64,000 bases of DNA from Pedobacter montanisoli (GTDB lineage: Bacteria > Bacteroidota > Bacteroidia > Sphingobacteriales > Sphingobacteriaceae). Position 1 is the stretch's first letter. Every line of letters starts with the position of its first letter. The translations under genes were made by a program, and so were the position numbers. Shown here piece after piece: positions 42,027-51,580 of the stretch. The notes under the pieces are model-generated. The model was not told the origin of the DNA. It made no database searches and was given only the letters and a program-made list of their open reading frames with translations. Location of the stretch: the NCBI RefSeq assembly GCF_022809115.1, contig NZ_JALGBH010000002.1:248001-312000 (forward strand). The letters run 5' to 3'.

Positions 42027-43778
42027 TTATCTGTAAAAATCAATTGCATAACGTTTTACGTTATCTTTCATATCAACAACAATCAGCTCAAAACTATGTT
42101 TTCCAGCTTTAGTATTTTCATCAAAGGAATGCCACAGGTTTGCTGTTTTTGTATCAAACTCCATTAAGACCCATTTTCCGTCAATGTAACCGTTAAAACT
42201 TTTTATTCCTGAAAGGTTATCACTAATTCTGAAACTCATTTTAGCCAGTCCAGCCATATTCTTGCCATTTGAAATATTAACAGGAACAATACTAGGAGCA
42301 ATGGTATCTATAGCAACAAAGAAATTTCCAAAAGTTCTTGGGCTTGCTTTAACCCAGCCATTTTCAAAAATGCCACCCTGCGAAACATAACTACTATTTA
42401 CAATGAGTGCTTTACTTTGATATTTATTTAAAGAACTATCCGGTTTAATCCAGATATCAAAGCCGGTATGCAATGGTGTTAAGGTGTTTTGTACTTGGTG
42501 TATAGCTGAAAAAGCGTTACCCTGTGGACGGCTGTGTTTTTTATAAACAAAACTCAAATCGTTATATAAAGTGCCTTTAGGTAGTACAATTTTAACATCT
42601 TCAGTAGTGTATTCATTCATTTGGCTGTAAGGAAACAAAATACCATCGCCAGCTTTAGGAGAAGCTATTGTTGCTTTATTGTTAGCCTGTACGTTAAAAG
42701 AAAGTGTGCTTTTATTTCCCTTTGCATCGGTAATTACATACCTTACTTTATGTAATTTTTCATCTGCAAAGTCAATTCGCCCATTATTTACCAGATTATA
42801 GTAGATTTTTAAAGGATTGCCTGGGTCAACAAAGCTTTTCTGAATATTTTGTTTGGTTTTAAGTGCTGTAGCATAATCTATATGTGAATTGATAGCTCTG
42901 CTATTCTCAAAGCTGAAACGCTCCAGAGCAGAAGTATAAACTGCAATGTCATCTACAAACAGTTCAATGCTATATACGCCATTATTACCCGATGCGCCAT
43001 CATGTCTGTCGTTAACTACAATACCAAAACCTACTTCTCCTCCTAAATTTATAGTGTTAACCTTGTTAAGTGTATAAGTTCCGTTGCCACCTGCAACCTG
43101 GAAATATTGCTTAGGTGTAAATTCATTAAAAGTCAGGCCATTTAAACGGTAAACATACATGGCATGTATAACCGGAGGAATATGATCTGGTATTTCAATG
43201 CCCAATAACTGCGGATTAATCGTAGCTTCTGTCTTGCTGTCACGTAATTCAAAATGTAAATGAGGACCACCTGAGCTACCTGTATTGCCAGAATAGGCAA
43301 TGACCTCACCTTTACGTACCTGAATCAGATCTGCATTAGGAAATTCATCAATTTCATACGATTTCTTTGCGTATTGTAACTGTTTTACAATTTGAGCTAT
43401 TTTAGGGTTAAATCTTGATAAATGTCCGTAAACAGAAGTATAACCGTTGGGATGTGTAATGTAAAGAGCCAGTCCAAAACCGCTGTTTTGTACCCTTAAC
43501 CTTGAAACGTATCCATCGGCAGTAGCATAAACAGGATAACCAGTACGTTGGTTGGTTCTGAAATCAATGCCCGAATGAAAGTGATTAGCCCTTAGTTCAC
43601 CAAATGAGCCGGCAAGCTCAGGGGGAACAATATCAAGTGGATATCTGAAATCTGTTAAAGGATATTTATTATTACTGAAAACTTGTTGAGCCTTACTTAA
43701 GCTGATGTTTAAACAGGTAATTGAAAACAGTAATAAGCCAGTGTATATATTGAATTTGTATAAACGCCAGTTATGCAT
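42027..43778 (-). CDS. Exported M23 (LytM) family metallopeptidase
   Basis: 583 residues. After a membrane/signal segment (GLLLFSITCLNISLSKA), the LytM domain comes early: NHFHSGIDFRTNQRTGYPVY with zinc ligands His68 and Asp72, SVYGHLSRF, and GSSGGPHLHFELRD with the third His near residue 177. The remaining about 400 residues are beta-sandwich-like modules with no catalytic motif. It should cleave peptidoglycan cross-bridges in the periplasm. The long C-terminal extension probably directs it to a partner or site. It sits four bases from the FAH gene. Confidence 0.92.
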   Translation of the reverse strand: MHNWRLYKFNIYTGLLLFSITCLNISLSKAQQVFSNNKYPLTDFRYPLDIVPPELAGSFGELRANHFHSGIDFRTNQRTGYPVYATADGYVSRLRVQNSGFGLALYITHPNGYTSVYGHLSRFNPKIAQIVKQLQYAKKSYEIDEFPNADLIQVRKGEVIAYSGNTGSSGGPHLHFELRDSKTEATINPQLLGIEIPDHIPPVIHAMYVYRLNGLTFNEFTPKQYFQVAGGNGTYTLNKVNTINLGGEVGFGIVVNDRHDGASGNNGVYSIELFVDDIAVYTSALERFSFENSRAINSHIDYATALKTKQNIQKSFVDPGNPLKIYYNLVNNGRIDFADEKLHKVRYVITDAKGNKSTLSFNVQANNKATIASPKAGDGILFPYSQMNEYTTEDVKIVLPKGTLYNDLSFVYKKHSRPQGNAFSAIHQVQNTLTPLHTGFDIWIKPDSSLNKYQSKALIVNSSYVSQGGIFENGWVKASPRTFGNFFVAIDTIAPSIVPVNISNGKNMAGLAKMSFRISDNLSGIKSFNGYIDGKWVLMEFDTKTANLWHSFDENTKAGKHSFELIVVDMKDNVKRYAIDFYR

Positions 43779-43781
43779 TTT

Positions 43782-44393
43782 TTATTTGATATGAAAATTA
43801 AGTAATTCGGTGCCTTCTAAATGAGCTGTTAAATGATCGCCGATGTTAATTTGCCCTACACCCTCAGGTGTTCCTGTAAAAATCAGATCACCTTTTTTTA
43901 AGGTGATATATTGAGATACAAAAGCAATTATCTTTTCGAAAGAGAACAACAAATTAGCCGTGTGTCCTTTTTGTCGTTTCTCGCCATTGATGTCCAGCTC
44001 AAAATTTAAATCATATAAATCTTTAAACTTATTTTTAGGTAAAAAATTACTGATCACAGCCGAATGATCAAAAGCTTTGGCCAATTCCCAGGGTAATCCT
44101 TTTTGCTTGTGCTCAGTTTGTATATCACGAGCGGTAAAATCTATTCCCAATCCAATTTCATCATAATAACCCGATGCAAATTTCTCGGAAATATGTTTGC
44201 CTTCTTTGCATATTTTCAGCACGATTTCCAATTCATAATGAATGTCTGAAGAAAAATCGGGCATGTAAAAAGGCTTGTTATCCTTAAGTACTGCTGTATC
44301 GGGTTTTAAAAATATAACAGGTTTGGTTGGTATTTCGTTGTTTAATTCTTTAGCGTGAGCGGCATAATTTCTGCCTATTGCAATAATTTTCAT
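43782..44393 (-). CDS. Fumarylacetoacetate hydrolase (FAH) family protein
   Basis: A 203-residue protein read from ATG 44393, because the in-frame ATG two codons earlier adds nothing to the family start KIIAIGRNYAAHAKEL. The metal site appears in DIHYELEIVLKICKEGK and GLGIDFTARDIQ, and the core motif in DLIFTGTPEGVGQI. Members include acylpyruvate hydrolase and oxaloacetate decarboxylase. The exact carbon-carbon bond cleaved is unclear. It follows the T9SS-sorted gene in the same direction. Confidence 0.88.
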   Translation of the reverse strand: MKIIAIGRNYAAHAKELNNEIPTKPVIFLKPDTAVLKDNKPFYMPDFSSDIHYELEIVLKICKEGKHISEKFASGYYDEIGLGIDFTARDIQTEHKQKGLPWELAKAFDHSAVISNFLPKNKFKDLYDLNFELDINGEKRQKGHTANLLFSFEKIIAFVSQYITLKKGDLIFTGTPEGVGQINIGDHLTAHLEGTELLNFHIK

Positions 44394-44419
44394 AAACAAA
44401 AATAGTAAAGAAAAGATAT

Positions 44420-44935
44420 TTAGAGTACTGAAATACGTTTTATTACAGGTTCGCCTCCTGCTATGATCTTAAGAAAATAGATGCCGGGATTTAATTTATT
44501 GGGCAGCGTATAAGTTTTGGTCTGCTCACCATGAGGGGCTTTTTCATTAGCTAATGTTACTACATCATTACCCAGTAAATCAGTAATTTTTATAGAAAGA
44601 TTTACCTCTCTATCGAGCCTCAGGTTAACATTTAACTGATCAACCACCGGATTAGGATAGATTTTTAATACGGTTAATGTTTTACCACTTTTACTATTTG
44701 AAGCTGCAGTAATGTTCGTTTCTTTTGCAGCAGATAATGCACCCATATAAGCTTTAGGTTTATAAGGTGTAATATTGGCTTTGATCTGTGGTGTTTTGGG
44801 AATAAAATTTTTGAAACCGCTTTTTATTGATGATGAGTCTACTTTTTGGGCAAAAACAGCAAAAGCAAAACTCATCAGCAATACCGAAAGGTAAATGACT
44901 TTATTTTTGAGCGCTATTTTTAAGTAGTTTCTCAT
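44420..44935 (-). CDS. T9SS type A sorting-domain protein
   Basis: Start preferred at ATG 44935 (171 residues), which gives the signal peptide KVIYLSVLLMSFAFAVFA; the ATG at 44980 adds an extra hydrophobic stretch. The C-terminal about 80 residues are a type A sorting domain: LKIYPNPVVDQLNVNLRLD, LSIKITDLLGNDVV and LNPGIYFLKIIAGG ending in KRISVL. The mature part before it is short and has no recognised domain. It should be exported by T9SS and attached at the surface. Confidence 0.88.
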   Translation of the reverse strand: MRNYLKIALKNKVIYLSVLLMSFAFAVFAQKVDSSSIKSGFKNFIPKTPQIKANITPYKPKAYMGALSAAKETNITAASNSKSGKTLTVLKIYPNPVVDQLNVNLRLDREVNLSIKITDLLGNDVVTLANEKAPHGEQTKTYTLPNKLNPGIYFLKIIAGGEPVIKRISVL

Positions 44936-45105
44936 TGATTTATGGCAACAAAAATATAAAAAAAATATTGAAATTATCAAGCGGGAAACGTATTTGAAAG
45001 CATTTTAACAAAATTTAACAGCCTTGTTTAAGTTTCTGATAATATAAACTTTTAATACAGAATGGTGTTTATGATATGCAGGAGATAAAGTGAATTATAT
45101 TTTCA

Positions 45106-45113
45106 TAATTTTG
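45106..45113 (+). promoter_or_regulatory. Possible -7 box for kup
   Basis: TAATTTTG matches TAnnTTTG, 22 bases before the GTG start. No clear -33 box is found. Confidence 0.3.
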
Positions 45114-45135
45114 TGGCAAAATTAAAGAAACAGAA

Positions 45136-47112
45136 GTGTCAAAATTTAGTAACGTAAATAAACTTACTGCCGGAGGTGTTTTAGTTAGTTTAGGTATTGT
45201 TTTCGGTGATATAGGAACATCTCCGCTATATACATTAAAAGCTATTTTTAAAACGGCAAAAGAGGTCTCAGAAACTACACATGCGGCTGGTAATTACATT
45301 AATCCCGATCTGGTATTAGGTGCTTTATCCTGTATTATATGGACTTTAACGCTGCAAACAACCATAAAATATGTACTGATTACACTCCGAGCCGATAATA
45401 AAGGTGAAGGAGGAATCTTCTCTCTGTACTCGTTGGTGCGTAAAAGAGCAAAATGGTTGGTTATCCCAGCAATTATTGGCGGAGCTGCTTTGCTTGCCGA
45501 TGGAATTATTACCCCAAGTATTACGGTAACTTCTGCTATTGAAGGGTTAAAAGTAAAATTTCCACACGTACAAGTATTACCTATTGTACTGGCTATTGTT
45601 ACGGTATTGTTTATTATACAGCAATTTGGAACTAATCTGGTTGGTAAGTTTTTTGGCCCTATAATGTTTGTTTGGTTTGCCACATTGGGTGTGGCAGGTT
45701 TAGCACAGGTCATTCACGATCCAAGTATTTTTAAAGCACTTAATCCTTATTACGCAGTACATTTATTGGTTACCAATCCGGGTGCTTTAGCAATTTTAGG
45801 TGGTGTTTTCCTTTGTACAACGGGTGCCGAAGCACTTTACTCTGATTTAGGTCACTGCGGTAAAGACAATATAAGAGTGAGCTGGACTTTTGTAAAGCTC
45901 ATGCTCATTTTCAACTATTTAGGACAAGGCGTATGGGTATTGAAAAATCCTACTTATGACCCGCATGTGGTAAATCCGTTTTTTGAACTTGTGCCAGAAA
46001 GTTTAGTGGTTTATATGGTTGCTTTGGCAACAACGGCAGCGGTAATTGCATCTCAGGCTATGATATCTGGTTCTTTTACCCTTATCTCAGAGGCAGTGCG
46101 TTTAAACCTTTGGCCAAAAGTAAGGATCAATTACCCAAGCATTCAAAAAGGACAATTGTATGTGCCTTCAATCAATTGGATTTTATTTGTGGGCTGTATA
46201 ATTGTGGTAAGTGTATTTAAAACTTCAGACAATATGGAGGGAGCGTATGGTTTAGCCATAAACCTTACCTTTTTAATGACCACCATTTTGGTAACCGTAT
46301 TTATGCTGAGAAAGAAATTCCCAAAATACCTTATTGTTCTTTTTGTACTGATTTATGGCGTGATAGAAATGGCCTTCTTGGTAGGTAACATGTCTAAATT
46401 TGTACATGGAGGCTGGGTAACACTTCTCATCAGTTCGGTTTTGTTAAGTGTAATGTGGACCTGGTATAGTTCAAGAAAAATCAAAAACAGATTTGTAAAA
46501 TATGTAGAGATAGAAGATTATTTCGAAATTATTAAAGAGCTAAGTGTTGATGAGAGTGTACCTAAATATTCTTCTCAATTGGTGTATTTAACAAGTGCTA
46601 ATTTTAAAACAGAAATCGAATCAAAGATCATTTATTCTATTATACAGAAAGAACCTAAAAGGGCAGATGTTTACTGGTTGGTGCATGTTGATGTAATGGA
46701 TGAGCCTTATACCATGGATTATAAGGTTGAATTCCTGATACCGGGTAAACTGATCAGAATAGATTTTAAATTAGGTTTCAGAATAGAGCAACGTGTAAAC
46801 CTATTATATCGTAAAGTAATTGAAGAACTTGTTAAAAATAACGAAGTTGATATTACCAGCCAGTACACTTCTTTAAACAAGCATAAAATAGCAGGAGATT
46901 TCAGGTTTGTGCTTTTAGAAAAACACTTGAGCAAGTTTACAAATCTGAGCTTTTATGAAAGAAGCATCATGGATTACTATTTCATACTTAAACGTTTTGC
47001 TTTATCAGAGGTATCAAGTTTTGGGCTCGATTCCAGTTATGTTGAAGTAGAAAAAGTACCTTTAATTTTTGTATCGCCTGATGATATAGAATTGAACAGA
47101 TTGCCTGTTTAA
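45136..47112 (+). CDS. kup: KUP-family potassium uptake protein
   Basis: 658 residues, GTG start at 45136. The family signature opens the protein: GVLVSLGIVFGDIGTSPLYT, followed by LGALSCIIWTLTLQ and ADNKGEGGIFSLYSL. Twelve hydrophobic helices fill residues 10-430 and a soluble C-terminal domain of about 200 residues follows. KUP proteins are high-affinity K+/H+ symporters of the inner membrane. The stop overlaps the end of the convergent UbiA-family gene by four bases. Confidence 0.94.
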   Translation: MSKFSNVNKLTAGGVLVSLGIVFGDIGTSPLYTLKAIFKTAKEVSETTHAAGNYINPDLVLGALSCIIWTLTLQTTIKYVLITLRADNKGEGGIFSLYSLVRKRAKWLVIPAIIGGAALLADGIITPSITVTSAIEGLKVKFPHVQVLPIVLAIVTVLFIIQQFGTNLVGKFFGPIMFVWFATLGVAGLAQVIHDPSIFKALNPYYAVHLLVTNPGALAILGGVFLCTTGAEALYSDLGHCGKDNIRVSWTFVKLMLIFNYLGQGVWVLKNPTYDPHVVNPFFELVPESLVVYMVALATTAAVIASQAMISGSFTLISEAVRLNLWPKVRINYPSIQKGQLYVPSINWILFVGCIIVVSVFKTSDNMEGAYGLAINLTFLMTTILVTVFMLRKKFPKYLIVLFVLIYGVIEMAFLVGNMSKFVHGGWVTLLISSVLLSVMWTWYSSRKIKNRFVKYVEIEDYFEIIKELSVDESVPKYSSQLVYLTSANFKTEIESKIIYSIIQKEPKRADVYWLVHVDVMDEPYTMDYKVEFLIPGKLIRIDFKLGFRIEQRVNLLYRKVIEELVKNNEVDITSQYTSLNKHKIAGDFRFVLLEKHLSKFTNLSFYERSIMDYYFILKRFALSEVSSFGLDSSYVEVEKVPLIFVSPDDIELNRLPV

Positions 47113-47972
47113 TGCGTTCTTAAATAGGCATCCGTCAGAAAACAAATGGCAAAAACCAAAGAAGCATAACCATTTGTGGTGGCAAATGCCTTATTTACCT
47201 TGCTGATATCGGTAGGCTTAACCAATAAATGCTGATAGATCAGCATAAAGCAGAAGAAAGCAATGCCGATATAATAAGCCCATCCGAAGTTGTAAAAAGC
47301 TAAAGGCAGTATAACACAGGTAGCCGAAAGTAGGTGCAAGAATTCAGATAAACGCAGAGCATTTTTTCTGCCTAATGCAGCAGGTATGGAGTGTAATTTT
47401 TCGCCTCTGTCAAACTCTTCATCCTGTAGGGCATAAATAATATCAAAACCGCTAACCCAGAACAATACAGCAAAAGCATAAAGAACAGGTACAATACTAA
47501 AATGACCGGTTACGGCAATGTAAGCACCTATAGGGGCAAGGCCTAAACCAACTCCAAGAACCAAATGGCATAAAGCGGTAAAACGTTTGGTATAACTATA
47601 AAAAAGCACTACAAACAAAGCAATAGGAGAAAGGTAAAAACATAAAGGATTAATAAACCATGTAGCCGCAATAAACAGAATACAGTTTACGATTACAAAA
47701 CTTAAAGCTTCTTTTGCACTTATTCTACCGGCAGGAATATCACGAGTGGCCGTACGTGGGTTTTTAGCATCAATACTACGGTCTAAATAACGGTTAAATG
47801 CCATTGCGGCATTTCGCGCAAATACCATGCACAAAAGCACAGCAATAAATAACAGCCAGTTAAAGGGTTTTTCGGTGCTATTTACACCCAAAAAGAAACC
47901 GATCATGGCAAAGGGTAAAGCAAAAATAGAATGTGCAAATAATACCAATGAAAAATACTTCTTCATGTTCAA
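47109..47972 (-). CDS. UbiA-family polyprenyltransferase, probably for menaquinone
   Basis: 287 residues, with eight or nine TM helices. The first Asp-rich site is NRYLDRSIDAKNPRTATRDI and the second is QDEEFDRGEKLHSIPAALG, both as in 4-hydroxybenzoate and MqnP prenyltransferases. In this phylum the quinone is menaquinone, so attachment of the prenyl chain to a futalosine-pathway or dihydroxynaphthoate head group is likely. I cannot choose between them by sequence. It follows engB in one transcript and is close to ubiE/menG on the other strand. Confidence 0.88.
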   Translation of the reverse strand: MNMKKYFSLVLFAHSIFALPFAMIGFFLGVNSTEKPFNWLLFIAVLLCMVFARNAAMAFNRYLDRSIDAKNPRTATRDIPAGRISAKEALSFVIVNCILFIAATWFINPLCFYLSPIALFVVLFYSYTKRFTALCHLVLGVGLGLAPIGAYIAVTGHFSIVPVLYAFAVLFWVSGFDIIYALQDEEFDRGEKLHSIPAALGRKNALRLSEFLHLLSATCVILPLAFYNFGWAYYIGIAFFCFMLIYQHLLVKPTDISKVNKAFATTNGYASLVFAICFLTDAYLRTH

Positions 47973-47987
47973 TTCTGATCTTTAAAT

Positions 47988-48623
47988 TTATTCTGTTTCG
48001 GGATTTTTAATTGCTACATCAGGCAATACAAAATTGCTGTTTACCTCTTCTACAAAAGTTAAGATATCGTCTTTGCCCAGTCCGCTTTCAGATGAGGTTA
48101 AAAAAGAAGCAGGCACCTCTTCAAACCAGCGTTTCAAAGCTTTGTTAAAAGCAGCCATATTTTGCTTTGATTTATTGATAGACTGTTTATCGGCTTTTGT
48201 ATAAACAATAACGAAAGCAATACCACATTCGCCCAACCAGCAACAAAAATCAAGATCAATCTGTTGTGGCTCCAATCTGCTATCTACCAGTACAAAAACA
48301 CATTGCAAGCTCTCTCTTTTGGTCAAGTAATTTCTAATGAACTTTTCCCATTTCTCTCTGCTTGATTTAGAAACTTTTGCATAACCATAGCCAGGTAAAT
48401 CTACAATATACCAACTACCGTTAATTAAAAAGTGATTGATCAGCTGCGTTTTACCTGGTTTTTGAGAGGTTTTGGCCAATCCTTTTTGGTTAACCAGCAT
48501 ATTGATCAATGAAGATTTGCCTACGTTTGAACGCCCAATAAAAGCATATTCGGGCATATCTGGAGCAGGCAAAGCCGAAATTTTAGTGTTACTGACAACA
48601 AATGTTGCTGATTTAATAAGCAT
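47988..48623 (-). CDS. engB: Ribosome-biogenesis GTPase EngB (YihA/YsxC)
   Basis: This 211-residue GTPase has G1 GRSNVGKSSLIN near residue 31, G3 DLPGYGYAK, and G4 YTKADKQSIN. It belongs to the essential YihA/YsxC family that helps assemble the large ribosomal subunit and possibly links it to division. It sits upstream of the UbiA-family gene, 15 bases apart. Divergent ubiE shares the upstream region. Confidence 0.95.
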   Translation of the reverse strand: MLIKSATFVVSNTKISALPAPDMPEYAFIGRSNVGKSSLINMLVNQKGLAKTSQKPGKTQLINHFLINGSWYIVDLPGYGYAKVSKSSREKWEKFIRNYLTKRESLQCVFVLVDSRLEPQQIDLDFCCWLGECGIAFVIVYTKADKQSINKSKQNMAAFNKALKRWFEEVPASFLTSSESGLGKDDILTFVEEVNSNFVLPDVAIKNPETE

Positions 48624-48719
48624 AGGGCAAAGGTAGTAATTTAGTTGGTGAAGTCAGATAAAGCGCTTAAGATGCATAGGCTACTTCATCATTTCACAAA
48701 AAAATAGATCATTCTTTTC

Positions 48720-48727
48720 TATCTTTG
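48720..48727 (+). promoter_or_regulatory. Likely -7 box for ubiE/menG
   Basis: TATCTTTG matches TAnnTTTG nine bases before the ATG at 48737, implying a very short leader. A -33 TTTG is not evident. Confidence 0.4.
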
Positions 48728-48736
48728 CAGCATATT

Positions 48737-49465
48737 ATGAATTCAGAAATCACCCCATACGCAAGTAACGATACCAAGAAAAAGCAGGTTGCAAGCATGT
48801 TCAATAACATTTCAAAGACCTATGACTTTTTAAACCATTTTCTCTCTTTAGGTATTGATATTATATGGCGTAAAAAAGCGATCAAAGAGCTTTTAACCGA
48901 TAAACCTCAGCATATTTTAGATGTAGCCACAGGTACGGGAGATTTTGCTTTTGAGGCGATCAAGATCTTAAAACCTAACAAAATTACGGGAGTTGATATT
49001 TCTGAAGGTATGCTAGAAGTAGCCAGACAGAAAATAGCAGACAGAAATTTAGGAGAAGTATTTACTGTACAGTTAGGAGATTCTGAAGGTCTGCATTTTG
49101 AAGACAATACTTTTGATGCCATTACAGTAGCTTTTGGTGTAAGAAATTATGAGAATCTTGAAAAAGGACTGTCTGATATGCTAAGGGTGTTAAAGCCTGG
49201 AGGTAAAGTGGTTGTTTTAGAATTCTCGAATCCTACTGCATTTCCAGTAAAACAGGCTTATCATATTTACTTTAAATACCTCACCCCATTTTTTGGAGGA
49301 TTATTTTCTAAGGATAAAAAAGCTTATTCCTATTTACAAGAATCGGTTGTCGCTTTTCCAGATGGGCAGCGTTTTACCGATCTGATGCAAAAAATAGGCT
49401 ATAAAAATACCAAACATCGTTCTTTAACGTTTGGTATAAGTGCCATTTATACCGGTATTAAATGA
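48737..49465 (+). CDS. menG: Demethylmenaquinone methyltransferase (UbiE/MenG)
   Basis: 242 residues from ATG 48737; the TTG at 48725 falls in the promoter-like box and is rejected. It begins VASMFNNISKTYDFLNHFLS. The SAM motif is ILDVATGTGDFAFEAIK, then GVDISEGMLEVA, VAFGVRNYENLEKGL and LKPGGKVVVLEFSNP. It methylates demethylmenaquinone in the last step of menaquinone synthesis. Its stop codon overlaps the porT ATG (ATGA), a coupling that I recall as common in Bacteroidota. Confidence 0.95.
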   Translation: MNSEITPYASNDTKKKQVASMFNNISKTYDFLNHFLSLGIDIIWRKKAIKELLTDKPQHILDVATGTGDFAFEAIKILKPNKITGVDISEGMLEVARQKIADRNLGEVFTVQLGDSEGLHFEDNTFDAITVAFGVRNYENLEKGLSDMLRVLKPGGKVVVLEFSNPTAFPVKQAYHIYFKYLTPFFGGLFSKDKKAYSYLQESVVAFPDGQRFTDLMQKIGYKNTKHRSLTFGISAIYTGIK

Positions 49466-50211
49466 GAAAACTCTTAACCCTCTTTTTATTATTATCTTGT
49501 TTTAGCCTATATGTTAAAGCTCAGAACTGGGGTGGAGGGATAGATGATGAAGATTTTAACTGGGGCTTTACCTTTCAATACGTCGCTTCTGAATTCAAGA
49601 TTATAAAAACACCTAACTGGAGAGCGCCTTTTAAGGATGCAGAACAGGGAGGCATTCCGGTAACAGACCCTTTAAGCTCTATATCTTCTCCTTTATCAGC
49701 CGGTTTTGGAATAGGCTTTGTATTAAATCGCAGCATAAACAAAAACACAGATCTTAGATTTACACCTTCAATTGTTTTTAACGATAGGCTTGTTGATTAT
49801 AAATACGAAATCCCATCTGTTATCAATACAGCATTCTCAGAAAAGCAGCAAAAAGTGCAGTCAACCATGTTAGATTTGCCTTTACTGTTAAAAGTAAAAT
49901 CGAACCGTCAAAATAATTTTAGAGCATATTTTTTTGGAGGTGGTAAATACTCAATGGATTTAGCATCGGGTAAAAAAGCCAAAGATGAAGATTTTGCGGC
50001 TATAGATAAGTTCCTTAAGAATAAGAAAGCATTCTTTTCTTATGAAGCGGGCATCGGTTTCGACCTCTATTTTGAATATTTTAAAATGTCGCCCGAGATA
50101 AAAATTTCTCATTCCATTGGAAATGTAATGAAAAGAGAAAATACACCTTATGCAACCCCAATAGAGAAAGCGATATTACGCAATTTTACATTTAGTTTGT
50201 TTTTCGAGTAA
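49462..50211 (+). CDS. porT: PorT-family T9SS outer-membrane protein
   Basis: A 249-residue protein with a signal peptide (LTLFLLLSCFSLYVKA). It reads NWGFTFQYVASEFKIIKTPN, then alternating strands such as LRFTPSIVFNDRLVDYKYE and FRAYFFGGGKYSMDLASG, ending NFTFSLFFE as a barrel C-terminus. PorT proteins are required for T9SS secretion and sit in the outer membrane. Its ATG overlaps the ubiE stop, so translation is coupled. Assignment rests on sequence style and location, as barrels are weakly conserved. Confidence 0.85.
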   Translation: MRKLLTLFLLLSCFSLYVKAQNWGGGIDDEDFNWGFTFQYVASEFKIIKTPNWRAPFKDAEQGGIPVTDPLSSISSPLSAGFGIGFVLNRSINKNTDLRFTPSIVFNDRLVDYKYEIPSVINTAFSEKQQKVQSTMLDLPLLLKVKSNRQNNFRAYFFGGGKYSMDLASGKKAKDEDFAAIDKFLKNKKAFFSYEAGIGFDLYFEYFKMSPEIKISHSIGNVMKRENTPYATPIEKAILRNFTFSLFFE

Positions 50212-50257
50212 AGACCTTCTGATAAAAACTTTATTTTTGCATTAAAATCTTAGAGTA

Positions 50258-51016
50258 ATGGCTAAAATTGCATTAATTACCGGTGCAACTTCAGGTATAG
50301 GCGAAGCCTGTGCACACACGTTTGCAGAACAGGGATACCATTTAATTTTAATTGCCAGGAGAGAGCAATTGCTTGAGAAATTAGCTGAAACCCTGAAACA
50401 AAAACACCAGATCGAGGTTAAAAAGATACAGGCCGATGTAAGAGATAAAGAGAATATCTCTTACGTATTGGAAACATTACCTGCGCATTGGAAAGAAGTT
50501 GATGTATTGGTGAATAATGCAGGTTTAAGCCAAGGATTAGATCCTATTGATAAAGGTAACACAGACGATTGGGATACGATGATAGATACCAATATTAAAG
50601 GTTTACTATATGTTACCAAGGCAGTTTCGGGATGGATGGTTGAAAGAAAAAAAGGCCATATCGTCAACATTGGATCTATAGCAGGAAAAGAAGTATATGC
50701 CAATGGTAATGTTTATTGTGCAACTAAACATGCGGTAGATGCATTAAACAAAGGTATGCGTATAGATTTATTACCACATGGAATTAAAGTTACGGCGATT
50801 AATCCGGGTATGGTAGAAACTGAATTCTCAATTGTAAGATTTAAAGGAGATACAGGCCGGGCAAAAAAAGTTTACGATGGTTTGGAACCTCTAATTGCAC
50901 AAGATATTGCAGATGCAATCTGGTTTGTGGTTAGCAGACCTCCACATGTAAATATTAATGATATGTTAATTATGCCTACTGCACAGGCCAATGGTTCAAT
51001 TGTAAACAGAAATTAA
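50258..51016 (+). CDS. SDR family NAD(P)-dependent oxidoreductase (YdfG-like)
   Basis: 252 residues with the classical short-chain dehydrogenase layout: TGATSGIGEACAHTF cofactor loop at the start, VLVNNAGLSQGLDP, the catalytic Ser in VNIGSIAGKE, and YCATKHAVDAL with Tyr and Lys. VTAINPGMVETEFS follows, as in the serine/3-hydroxy acid dehydrogenase YdfG group. The likely substrate is a small 3-hydroxy acid, not proven. It begins 47 bases after porT and precedes yqeY by 11 bases. Confidence 0.93.
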   Translation: MAKIALITGATSGIGEACAHTFAEQGYHLILIARREQLLEKLAETLKQKHQIEVKKIQADVRDKENISYVLETLPAHWKEVDVLVNNAGLSQGLDPIDKGNTDDWDTMIDTNIKGLLYVTKAVSGWMVERKKGHIVNIGSIAGKEVYANGNVYCATKHAVDALNKGMRIDLLPHGIKVTAINPGMVETEFSIVRFKGDTGRAKKVYDGLEPLIAQDIADAIWFVVSRPPHVNINDMLIMPTAQANGSIVNRN

Positions 51017-51027
51017 ACAACAGAAAA

Positions 51028-51474
51028 ATGATTTCAAAAAATATAGATCAGGAAATAAAACAGGCTATGCTGGCCAAAGACCAGGTTAAGCTAAGAGGGT
51101 TAAGAGCTATTAAAGCGGCAATCTTATTGGCAAAAACAGAAAAAGGAGGAGCAGAAGACCTGGCAGAAGATGCCGAAATAAAAATTTTACAGAAACTGGT
51201 AAAACAACGTAAAGAATCGGCAGATATCTATAAAAGTCAGGGTAGAGAAGATCTGCTTCAGGTAGAACAGGAAGAAATAGATGTAATTAGTCAGTATTTG
51301 CCTAAACAACTGGAAAGAGCAGAGATCGAGGAGATTATACAAAATATCATTACCCAAACCGGAGCAACGAGCGTTAAAGATATGGGCAAAGTTATGGGCC
51401 TTGCTAATAAAGAACTGGCAGGTAAGGCAGAAGGCAAACTGATCGGAGAAATTGTAAAAAGCAGGTTATCTTAA
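51028..51474 (+). CDS. yqeY: GatB/YqeY domain protein
   Basis: 148 residues, a stand-alone YqeY domain as found at the end of GatB, the tRNA-amidotransferase subunit. Typical sequence is LRGLRAIKAAILLAKTEKGG, then LVKQRKESADIYKSQGREDL and KDMGKVMGLANKELAGKAEG. It may act in or interact with tRNA-dependent amidation, but its role as a single protein is unknown. It is probably cotranscribed with the SDR gene. Confidence 0.92.
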   Translation: MISKNIDQEIKQAMLAKDQVKLRGLRAIKAAILLAKTEKGGAEDLAEDAEIKILQKLVKQRKESADIYKSQGREDLLQVEQEEIDVISQYLPKQLERAEIEEIIQNIITQTGATSVKDMGKVMGLANKELAGKAEGKLIGEIVKSRLS

Positions 51475-51580
51475 TATTTCGTATTCTTAAAGAATAATTA
51501 TAATTGTAATAAATTTAAATTACTCTATCCGAATATTGTTAACTTAGTGACACATACCAAATTTATATAACGCAGATTTT